From positions 62,001-126,000 of the forward strand of contig JABVXU010000039.1 of assembly GCA_013365365.1 (NCBI GenBank): a DNA stretch of 64,000 bases, given 5' to 3'. The notes beneath the pieces were generated by a model that worked only from the letters and a program-made list of their open reading frames with translations, did not search any database and was not told the DNA's origin. The stretch is from Cruorifilaria tuberocauda (Eukaryota; Nematoda; Chromadorea; Rhabditida; Onchocercidae). A program made the translations under genes and the position numbers. The number at the start of each line of letters is the position of its first letter. Position 1 is the first letter of the stretch. Below are positions 26,971 through 37,700 of this stretch, one piece after another.

Positions 26971-29364
26971 ATGGATGATTTACTAGAAGATGATTGTTTA
27001 ACAAAATGGGATCCACAAACTGATATTATCAGGGTTTTACTCGCTGATAGGATTAGGTATTTAAACGAGCAAATTGTTAGTTTCATTATCTATCTTTCAG
27101 CAACGAGAATTAATTTTAACATTGTAAAATTGCTTATTGATTAGATAGAATTTTACGAATTCCATATTTCATACGATTTAACAGTTAAGTATAAATCTCT
27201 TTGTTTTAAACTTTAATAGAAATGTTTGAAATGGTTAAGCAGTAATTAAATCAATCAATCAATCATCGATAGATTTATTTCTCGTCAGCAGCTTTCATTT
27301 TTTTTAAGGAAACCTTAGAAACTGAACAAAGAAATTCGGATGATGATGGTTTTCTTTTTTATACAAATCAGAAGGTATGCTTTATCACAACTGATTCTTT
27401 TCTATTTGAATGATACGATTTGATCAAAGTAATGATTGAAAGTTGATTAGGCGATTGATTTGGCAACAACAGAAATTGCTTCTCTAAATGGTATCCTGGA
27501 AGTGTATGTGAAAGTTATGAAAGATAGGAAAAAAGCTTGGATGAGACAAAGAGAGGTTTTAATTTGAAATATTCCTCATAAACAAAACAAGAAAAAAATA
27601 AATAAATGATAATTGATAAATGATAATTCTCGTAATTAAATTATGCTATTACAAAATAAGTTTAATTAAAAGAAATGTAAGTGTTAAGCTGAATTAAATA
27701 ATATCTTATCATCTTCTCTCGATATTTACTTTAATTTAAAATTTAAAATGAGATTTAATTAAACTTATCATTTGCATGAAAAAGTATAAATGTGAAGAAT
27801 GAGGGATGTTTGTCTTCCAGAGAAGACAAATGGTTATGATCGAACAGGTGGTTACTTTCTTTCAATATAAACAAGTTGTTGCAAATATGCAAGTTCCTGT
27901 GATCAGTTATTCATTTCACGGTGGAATAAATGGTGCCATTGTGAGTTTCAAATAATTCGAATGACAAAAAAAAATTATAAGCATCAAAGTTTTTAATTTG
28001 GAAAGATTTAATTCGAAAAAATTTCAAAAAAAAAAATTTAATTTCATCGACAGTAATTTATTTTCTATTAATTAGTAACTTCGACAGTAACTTTTTTTAA
28101 GTATTACTTATTCATTGTTGAAAAAAAAGTAAATTTGCATATTGTCTGAAAAACATAGCATTGTTATTGCGCAAAATTTTATTGATTAGAAACGAGTGAA
28201 ATAAGAATATGAAATGAAGTATAACATTTCTTCAAGTTTCGATTCTTTTTACTTTACTTTACTAAGATGCAGATTTTTTACTTTTTATTATGTATTACAT
28301 TCTAAAAGTTATTAGCCTAGCACTTTGTTGTAATTTAATTAATTAATTAATTACTATAAAATTTTAATTGATAGCAATTGAACGGACAAGAAATTATGAC
28401 TTTGCATACAGTACATACAATAATTAATCCGACGATAAATTTCAAAGAAAGTAAGAGAGTTCGTAATCGGAAGTTGCAAACTTCAGTGGAACAAGGAATG
28501 AAAATTGTGAATAATTTATCTCAACCAGTTACTAGCTATTGTACAGGTAAGAATCCTATTGTACAGGTAAGAATCCTTCTGTACAGGTAAGAATCCTTCT
28601 GTACAGGTAAGAATCCTTCTGTACAGGTAAGAATTCTATCAAAATGAACTTAGCATTAAGCTCATCGAAAAGATCGTTTATTCTGATTTAAATCGTCGCT
28701 TCTTCTCACTTCTAGAACGATCTTTTTTCCATGAGTATATTTCCAGGTAAAGATATTAAAAGTTTAATTGAACGTATTTGCAACTGTCAGCTATATTGGG
28801 TGTATGATTCTTGGCCACATAGAACGATTATTGTTCAAAATATGTCTTCTACTACTTCAATATCGGTAATTCATGGAAAAATTGAAATTTTAAAAATTTT
28901 CAAATCTTAAATTTATTGAATTTTCATATTTATTCTCTTATTAAATGTGCAAATTTTAGCGTAAATTTAGATTTAAAAAGAAAAAAATTCTGTTTCTTTA
29001 TATTTCATTATTGATTGTAAATCTGAATCAGATTCCAATCCTATCAATCAATAAAAGTTGGAATGATCTCAATCTTTATATTTCATTATTGATTGTAAAT
29101 CTGAATCAGATTCCAATCCTATCAATCGATAAAAGTTGGAATGATCTCAAGCTGAAAAATCATCAAGCATTACAATAGTTTTTATTTCACAGAACTTTAC
29201 TAAACATATTTCAAGTGACCCATTGCAGTGAACTACCAAACTCTGGTGATTAACACTTTCAGAAAACGGTGGATGAATTAGAAGAACTAATGATGTTGAT
29301 GATAGATAATATTGCACTAAAATTAATTTTAACATTTCTTGAAAATTCTATCTATGAAAAATGA
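26971..29364 (+). CDS. unrecognised coiled-coil protein, paralogue B of the tandem family
   Basis: Seven exons: 26971-27075, 27309-27374, 27451-27555, 27821-27940, 28375-28546, 28747-28865 and 29263-29364; 789 nt, 262 residues. Starts MDDLLEDDCLTKW. Exon 1 ends LLADRIRYLNEQI at a GTTAGT donor, like paralogue A. Exon 4 is 120 nt and ends FHGGINGAI (A: 120 nt, FRRGTNGAI). Exon 5 is 172 nt in both A and B and ends with a TG codon split (A: DTWTG; B: SYCTG). Exon 6 gives SLIERICNCQLYW (A: LLDRISNCEFF). Compared with A it lacks the acidic and basic tail exons and ends in a hydrophobic Leu/Met-rich helix. Function unknown. The donor of exon 5 has been copied into a five-fold tandem array (28541-28632). 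Confidence 0.7.
28537..28635 (+). repeat. five-copy 20-bp repeat carrying a 5' splice site
   Basis: GTACAGGTAAGAATCC starts at 28541, 28561, 28581, 28601 and 28621, exactly 20 bp apart. The first copy holds the exon 5 donor of paralogue B (ACAG|GTAAGA), so four more near-consensus donors follow it. Twenty is not a multiple of three. Reading on in the exon frame meets TAA at 28588-28590, so only the first donor keeps the frame open into the next exon. Confidence 0.9.
28995..29150 (+). repeat. intronic tandem duplication, 78-bp unit
   Basis: TCTTTATATTTCATTATTG begins at 28995 and at 29073. The copies match nearly base for base to GGAATGATCTCAA. It lies in the last intron of paralogue B and is recent, judging by its identity. 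Confidence 0.85.
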
Positions 29365-31295
29365 ACAATTATTATTAAATAATTTGTAGAGATTATCACT
29401 GAGTTAAGATTTATCAGAGATTTTTTATCAATTAAGACTAAAATATACTATATTATCAATTACTTTTTATCAATTATTACTTTAATTAGCTTAATAACTG
29501 TTACATGATAGGTGAATTTTGATAGAGTAGCATGATTGATACATGAGTCATGATTAAATGATAATTACAGTTAACGAGTTAAAAATCATGATATATTTCG
29601 AAGTATTCAAATCTCTATTAAATTTTATTTAAGCGTATTAAATCTTAGCTGATAAAATTTCGCTTGAAAGGAGAAAAGTTCATTTTTAATATTCTATTGA
29701 AATTTCTTCTGTTTTAAATTAGATTAATTGTTAGCTTTGTAATATGCAAATTATTATTTCAAATGAATCATACTAATGAGAAAAAGTTTTAAAAAAAAAA
29801 GAACTTGTTAAGTTTTTTTTTCTTTCACTGAATTGTTTCAATGAAATATGTTGTATTTATTGTATTAAAAAAATTGTTTCATTCAAAGCAAAATCTTTCT
29901 CGACAAATTGTATCTATGTCTATATTTGAAATGATTTGAAATGATCGATATTTTAATGTTTTCAGTGTTTCATAAAAGTTATCACTTTACAGTATACGCT
30001 AAGTTTAAGTATACGTAACACACGCAAGTATACGCAAGGAATTTTAAGTGATCAGTTTTTTCTTTTCTTTAAAACATTATGTGGATTTGATATTTAAATA
30101 TGGTTGTGACAGTTTAAAACACTTATCAAACACCTATCATTATTGATTGCTTACTTTAGAAGTTTGCAAAGAAAATATTTTCCGGTTATCATTCATAAGA
30201 TAAAATAACTTTAAATCTCAAAGTTACATCCCCAAATAAATGATGACCTATAATAATATCATTTTAAGACAAAAGATTATTCGATTTTGCTTAATTTGAT
30301 AAGCTTTCTCTCACGTTACTGTAAACATCAAGTAAAGTAATTACTACTCGATCACTCGTATAGAAACTGATCCATCCTTCTATTATATTCCAGAAAACTC
30401 TGGAGAAACGTGTCTATCATATTTAACTTATTAAAATTAAAAAAAAAAATTAAAATATAACATAAGTCATGACTCAGTGAAATTACTTTTCATTTGCATT
30501 TTGTTAGTTAGAATGCGAGATTGATCTCCGGAATTAAATCCGGAATTAAACTTAGGACTGTATCGATGAAGCTGAAATCCATAGTTATCATTCATTTTTC
30601 CATTTTTTGTTTAGTTAAGTGAACCGGATCGAAAATGCTAGTGAGACAGGGGTAAAGAATTCTTGATGGTCTAATCGATAATATAGATCATAACGGTTTG
30701 GTTCCTTCGAATTTTCGAGAATGTAGAACAGTATAAATAAAATGTCACCTCCTGATCAACTAAATGAAAGATCAGAAGTAACACTTAGCATCAGTTACTT
30801 CATTTCAATTGAATTAAATATACTGCGATATCATCTTGTATACCTTTTCCTCGGACAAACCGTCTACGCCTTTCTGCCTTGAAATCCCGCGGTATCTTCC
30901 AGACCACATTTGTTATCACCTTTTATCAGCATCAGATATGGGTGCTTTTCTCTTCTCGGGTTGGAGTTATTGGAGTTACGCTTGAATTATTAAATCGTTA
31001 TCCAATCAAAAGTCTGCTAATGATTTTTTTGCTTGTTTGCTAATTTTTCTTAATAATTTCTCCATAACTTCGTTCATGTCTTATTTTAACTTTCGATTAG
31101 TTTTCAAATCGAAAATTTAGGAAAGGTTTGAGTTCAAGTTATTACGAACATTCTACTTCATTCCATATTTCCAAGTTTAAAAATTTCACAGTAGAGAGTA
31201 TTAAATATGAATTTATAGTTAATCCAAATAAAAAACGATAATTTGAATTTATTTCAAATATAAGTTATTCGATTGATATTGAAGTCTCGGAAGAG
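29365..31295. other. intergenic between paralogues B and C
   Basis: Mostly AT-rich; no plus-strand gene seen. A locally more GC-rich stretch at 30640-30980 contains the two possible minus-strand exons listed next. Confidence 0.5.
30671..30919 (-). CDS. possible 3' end of a small minus-strand gene
   Basis: Two blocks join in phase on the minus strand: 30844-30919 (after AAAAG, ending at a GTATAC donor) and 30671-30759 (after a CATTTAG acceptor, ending TAG). Together they read VITNVVWKIPRDF, a basic AERRRRFVRGK, then VDQEVTFYLYCST and an end in IYIID. The local GC rise supports coding. No start exon or family is recognised, and the 5' acceptor is poor. A second frame is also open over the first block. 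Confidence 0.25.
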
Positions 31296-34072
31296 ATGAT
31301 GTTCGCGGAGAATGAATACCATGAAGTGGAAAATTCACATGAAGTTGGAACATTTAAACCGTTTGAAGGAGTTGAAATGTTTCTGCTTAAGAGGAAGAAA
31401 TACGAGGAAATGCGATACGTTAGTTTTGTTCTGTAAATGTAATATGAAAGCTCTAACAAAATCTCTCTCCCAGAAAATATCCAAAACTCTCTCCCAGATA
31501 AAATTTCTCTCCCAGAAAATATCCAAAACATAGCACAAGGTCAATTTGTATTTTTTTTTGTAAGATAAATATAGCCATGAAATTAGATGTAAATTCAGCT
31601 TGTCTGTTCAATCTTTAACCTAAAGAATTGAGAATTGAGAATAGAATAGCTCAATTTCAGTTTTTTTTTTTTTTTTTTTTTTAAGGAACGTATAAAACGT
31701 TGGAGGAGTGAATTTAAGAAACGAAATGCTCTCATCGAACACTACGTAAGTTTCATTATATTATAAAAGAGTTATCATTTTGAATTTGAAGGAACTGGAA
31801 TTTTTACGTTGCAAAAAGCAAACTCAGTAAGTCAGATAAGAAACCTTACGTACACGTAAGTAAAGGTAAGATGTGGTGGAGTACAGTAGTTATGGAATTA
31901 ATTTTTAATTTCAGCTATTTGATAATTTACATTGTTTGATCTAGTACGAGTAAAGCTACTTCAAGTTTCCATCATTGCTTATTTGTTTTTATTTTTAAAT
32001 TTCAGTATAGGCCAATTGATAATTAAATTACAATAATAGCAATGAAATTCATTTTCTTTTTTAAATTTGATTTTGTAAAAACTGTTTACTGTCTACTCTA
32101 CTGTTTACTGTAAACTGTTTAGGTATATAATGATTACAAACTGAAAGAGGTAGAAGCTCAGATAGAATTTTTAAATGAATTGATTACTGCTTTTTACGAC
32201 GATATGTATAAATATGAGAAAGAGATGAAACTACGAAGAGAGGTTGAAAACATTCATTTTTCATAGATCAAAAGTAAAGCATTAAACTTTTTATTTTTGC
32301 TTATTTATTTAGGTCAGATAAGGTTAAGTAAAATTTCTTCCTCATACAAAACATACAAAGCCTACAATTTAAAAAGATAACATCATTCCAGTATCTTTTT
32401 ATTTTATCATTTTACTTATCAGTTTGATTGATTGATAGTTTGTTCTTCGTATAAAGAAATATTTAAAATTTATTTGTTTACAGAAAGATCAATTTGAGCT
32501 TGCGAAAAGATTGGGAGATCTTTTATATTACAAAAAAATTGTCGCTTGGTTACAGAAACCGAAAATAAGAGCAGCATGTTACGGTGAACTTTATGAAGAT
32601 CAAGTACGTTTAAAAGCTTTTTTTTATTTGAAATTGAAAATTATGCAGTTTAATGACTTCATAAAATTGATATTACAAAAAAAGATATTACCTATGCTTA
32701 CCTATGCAAATAATTAGGACTGACGTGATTTGGAATGTTAAATGAATTATCTTTAGATAAAATGACTTCTCGAAAATCCCCATATAAGTAAAACAACTGT
32801 AATTAATTATAATCTAAAAAAAGTAAGTAGCAGAATTTCTTTCATTATGATATCGTCATCATAAAATACTTTTACTGTTATAATTTTAATCCTATCCTTT
32901 CCAGAATAGCCTAGTACATTGTATATGACAAAAATAAGCTTAGGCTTGATTTTTCTTACCACCTGATTTAACAAGGTGAGATATAATGTTACTAACATTA
33001 GCTTAAGCTTAATATCTAAATTATTTAAAGATATCTATACTATTATTGTTTTTGTTATTGATAGATACCAAGTGAACAGGAAATAGCGATTCTTGGTTTA
33101 GTACTTGAAATAATTGATCCAAATGCAAGTTTACATCCTTGTGAGGCAACTTGGGAACGTTTGTTGCAAGATTTTGCAAGATTGGAGATGGATGTGATAA
33201 ATGATCAGGATGGAATGACTAATGGTAAGCTTTTTTAAGAATGCAAAATGATGGATAAGCGTATTTAATCAATTAATCAATAATAAGAGTTCTAAGATTG
33301 CTAAAAAATGACAAATTTTTTTTTAAATTTAAATCCATCAAATATTTGAAGATATTTGGACTGTGCTCGAATCAAACAATTTATGTTTTTCCGTTTTGCA
33401 GTTCGTTCAAATATTTATAAAAATGATATGCAACCTGGAACTGAAATATCGAGCAAAGAAGTAAGTAAGACAAACGTTCAATCTAAAACCGAAACTTCAG
33501 ACAAGGACATACGTGAAGCGAACGTTCAGTTCAAAATTGAAACGTCAAACAAGGAGGTGTGTGAAGCGAACGTTCAATCTCAAACCGAAACGTCAAACAA
33601 GGAGGTGCGTGAAAGAAAAGTTAAATTTAAAACTGAAATGCCAAATAAGGAGGTGCGTGAAGCGAACGTGCAATCTAAAATCGAAACGTCAAACAAAGAA
33701 GTACGTGAAAAAAAAGTTAAATTTAAAACTGAAATATCAAACGAAGAAGTGCATGAAGCAAATGTCCGATCAAAAATTGAAATAGCGAACAAAAACGTAC
33801 GTGAAGGAAACGACCAATCCAAAATTGAAAAAGCGAAAAAGGAGAAAATACGTGAAGCAAATAATATCCAACTTAAAAATGAAATATCAAGCATGAATGA
33901 AATAGCCAAAAAGAAATCTTTGTTGAAAAAGTCTATAGAAAGTTTAATTACGAATAGCTTACGCTATCCTTCAATTCCATCAATTTGCATAGGAATGTTT
34001 GTTTTTATAGTAACATTAAAAATAACTGAAGCTATTCGTATATCTGATCAGGAATGCTTATTATTATTGTAA
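31296..34072 (+). CDS. coiled-coil protein with 16-residue repeats and C-terminal membrane anchor, paralogue C
   Basis: Six exons: 31296-31418, 31686-31745, 32123-32242, 32484-32603, 33065-33224 and 33402-34072; 1254 nt, 417 residues. Exon 1 ends MFLLKRKKYEEMRY at a GTTAGT donor as in A and B. Exons 2-4 are 20, 40 and 40 codons, identical in length to those of A. Exon 4 ends ACYGELYEDQ, in the place of the NGAI motif, and exon 5 has LVLEIIDPNA (B: VHTIINPTI). The last exon is unlike A and B: eight copies of a charged 16-residue unit such as NVQSKIETSNKEVREA, then a hydrophobic segment (SICIGMFVFIVTLKI) followed by few residues, suggesting a tail-anchored protein with a long cytosolic helical rod. 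Function unknown. ATG at 31299 is an equal start choice. Confidence 0.7.
31458..31550 (+). repeat. dispersed repeat, copy 1, in intron 1 of paralogue C
   Basis: Contains CTCTCTCCCAGAAAATATCC three times in full or in part, then AAAACATAGCACAAGGTCAA and TTTGTATTTTT. The last 55 bp match 37048-37104 almost exactly. Confidence 0.75.
33473..33859 (+). repeat. coding minisatellite, 48-bp unit, eight copies
   Basis: Starts every 48 nt from 33473; the last unit is one codon longer. Two unit types occur: N-type (NVQSKIET...) and K-type (KVKFKTE...), ordered N N N K N K N N, which implies some duplication of two-unit blocks. The frame is kept in every copy. Confidence 0.9.
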
Positions 34073-34751
34073 CAATTGCTATTTCTTTTCCTTTTTTTTA
34101 TTATTTTAGAAAGAATGAAACTTTTCAATAGTGAGAGTTATTTATTGATTTTCATTTCCACTAAGCTAATTTATTAGTGGACCAAAAAAATATTTCTCAT
34201 TTTATTACAACAAATTTTCATCATTTCATCAAAATTGTTCACTTTAGAAGTTGACAATATGTTGATTGATTACTAGCTATTACGTCGATATTTTTATTTC
34301 AATAATTGTAAAGAAAAGCATTTCAAAACAATAACATCAAAAAATTTTTCAAAGGCCGTAAAAGTGAGAAGTGGAAATGAGTTGAAATTTTTCACATTAA
34401 ATATCCGTTAAGTTTCCGGATTGGAAGGAAACGGAAGAGTGGAACGTATAAAAGATATACAAACAATTTTGTTTTTACACTTCACAATATGACAAATATA
34501 ATTAGTGAGCAGTTCATATAAATAATTAAGTAATTATAAAATGAAAAAATGTATTATATAATTTGAAGTAAACCGGATCATTCTCCCTCTCAAGGTCAAG
34601 AAGGTTCATGAATATGGTGGAATAGAATTAACGTATGGTAGTATTTCCCATAAAACCATACCCTACCTTTTACAAGTAAAACAATTTTGTTTTCAGGATA
34701 AAAATAAAAGAGTTAGAGAGGAATCATTTTGGATTGAACAAACCTAGTAAT
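34073..34751. other. intergenic between convergent genes
   Basis: Joins the 3' ends of paralogue C (+) and the Cys-loop channel (-). It holds a small hairpin (GTATGGT ... ACCATAC, near 34635-34665) and nothing else recognised. Confidence 0.5.
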
Positions 34752-37700
34752 TTAATCATCCGCTTTTGCAGTATAATACGTCCAGTATATCATATTCAAT
34801 ATTGTAAATGAAATCGGAAAAGCCTTTTGACATAAGCTGAAATTGAAATATCATGAATGAATAGAAATAGTTAGAGTATATCATTACTAAGTAAGAGATT
34901 AGCCATCATTAATTTGATAAATTACTAGCAGTGAAACTCAGTCCTAAATTAATTTAATCGAATTTATAAAAGCCTACTTGTCCATATCTTCACCGTTCCA
35001 ATGTTTTAAAAATCTTCGGCCACTACTTCGTTTCCTCTGATAACTCTTCTTGTGAAACCTTACTCCTTCCGAAACTGAACAAGGCCTACTACGATCCGTT
35101 CTATCATCATCTAAACAGAATTACTGTCACTGTTATTAAACCATATCATTGATACTTAAACATCGACGACATGGAGTAATCACTGTAAAATTACATTAAT
35201 TACAATAATATCAAAATTTAAATAATGAAATCAATACATACTGCAACTAGGAGAAGTTTTTTTGTATTCATTTATTCTTTAGAAAGTTATACAGATACTT
35301 GATAAGTAGAAATTGTCTTTGCATTTTCTTAACTAAATAAATATTTGCAGATGAAAAATGTTCGAGAATTTTCTCGATATTACTAAAACTTTTAGACAAT
35401 ATCTATTTTATCAACGTAATAAAAAGTTGTAATAATTTACAAGTAATTAAAATTAATTCGAGGAATTAGATTAATCATATTAGTTAAATGAAGTGCAACA
35501 GTAAAACTTAGTAAAACTGATGCTAAAGTAGTAAACTTAGTGAAAGTGTTGCCAAAACAATACGTGAAGCATGTAGATTTCTTACAACCTTAGATTGAAA
35601 TACCCACTGAAATCATTTAATTTCATGATTTCCGGATGTCGAAAAGAAGCAGATGAGGGCTTTTGTTTATTGTAGTCAACAGTAGTTTCCGTATTACGCA
35701 TCCATAGAGAATCGTTTAAGTCAGCATCAACTTTTCCGGATTTTCGTGAATCATCATCAACCCGTTCAATTAATGGCAACTAAAAGTATTTCATGGAAAA
35801 TTACATGTTGCTAATAAAAATAATGTTAAAATTATATTTTATAGTACATTTCATTTCGTATTCCGTAATTTTGCCTTATACGGTTGAGCCGATCGATATT
35901 TGTAATTTATAAGAAACAATTGAATCTAACAAATTCTGTGAGAGTAAAAAAAATTTTAAAAAAAAAGTTTTTTTTTGTCAATGTCTTCTTGCAATTGAAA
36001 ATTGATAGATTTCTCAAAAATTGTGACATTTTGAATTAAAAAAAGAGTCGGAAGAAATTCAAAATAATACTGATTTTAATAGTAAGTAAATGAAATAATA
36101 TTATCGAACCTTTCTTCGACGACCTTCCCTGAATAATCGTCTACCTGGACGATAATCACTCACAAACAGGTTAGCATCATTAGCAACATCACTTTCAAAA
36201 CTTCCACCACTCCTTGACGTTGGTTTCTCCAACATTCCAACAATAGCTAATTCAACAATTGATAAAAATATATAGCCAACACAACCGAACATAAATAAAT
36301 CCAAACCTTTTACATACGAGACCTGAAAATTTTCCGATAAGAAAAAATTAAATGCCTGCAAAAGATAAGTTAATAATGAGTAAATATATTTATACTTTTA
36401 TATTCTTTAAGAATTCAATTTATATATTCTTCAGAAAATCTTCTGATATAGAAAAAGATCTTAGTATTGATTGATTCATTTCAAACATTTAAATTACATA
36501 TTTTTTTTCAAGACTGAAAAGTAAAAGTATTCTCATTTCCAGTCTCCAAGCAATCAGTACAATAATAATTTTTTGAACTATTATACAGAGATTAACATCC
36601 CGAGATCGCCCGGTATAAGAGATTTCTTGATAAATCTAAAAGCTAACGATAGCTTTGATATTATTATTTATGAAGTTAAGGAATCATGAAACCTTTGGAA
36701 GTGTCCTTGCAACATTGGAGTATTGCAAAGTAAGTGCCATCATTGACGAAACCCCAACGGTGACCCGAGCTGGAAGTGATCGACGATCTAACCAGAATGA
36801 TATCCATGAAATCAGTACCATACAGTAAGTTGGAAGATAAATTTGCAGCAAGTAAAAACCGTAAGAGCGACGAAAATACAATTTTATGTTCAACTGCAAT
36901 TATGCAAATTTTGAATTCATATCAACAGTGAAGAAAAAATATAAGTGATAAGCTTCGAATTTATTAGATATTAGATATCAGTGATTCTCATCTATCGAAT
37001 CTCAATCAATAATTTCCAGAGGGAATAATCTTTTTTATCAGTGACCTAAAATCTCTCTCCCAGAAAATATCCAAAACATAGCATAAGGTCAATTTGTATT
37101 TTTAAGGAAATGTAAATTCACGTACAGTGACGCCTAATCACAATATCAAATTGCAATATACATTTCCGATATGTTTCTACCGGAAATCCGGAATTATTAG
37201 ATATCAGAAAAATGTTAAAATCATGAAAATATTCTGTAGAAAATTATTATCTAATATATTATCAATGGTTACACTTGCAAAAAATTTTTGCTTGTTTATT
37301 TAAGATTGCACGTTATGTGATTAATTAATCATTGTTGTTCTTTAATTTTACTAAAAGTTTGCAATAATCAGGTTTCCATTCTTGATAATTCTTTTTTAAT
37401 AATGAAATTACAATTAACTTTCATCTTTAATCTCTCCTAATTGACTAAGTCTATCATATCACCAGTGATCATCTTGATTTCTACTACTTGCTATCTCATA
37501 ATCATCATGTTTCTCTATACAATTACTATCTTCATCTAAACGAATCTCTTCTGAACTTCTGTTCACTTCAACAATCATCTAAATCAATAAATCAATTGAA
37601 TGATAGATATACTATCACTGATAATGATCTCATAAATATCCAAGATAAAAAAACTTTTCCGAAAGAAAAACAACTTTCAATGATGTCAAAACAAAACAAG

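Noticed and set aside
33580..33909. 109-codon minus-strand open frame
   Set aside because: Antisense shadow of the 48-bp coding repeat of paralogue C; its own product is a low-complexity Ser/Phe repeat.
34627..34665. Short hairpin GTATGGT ... ACCATAC considered as a microRNA precursor
   Set aside because: Only seven paired bases with a long loop; far below a precursor stem.
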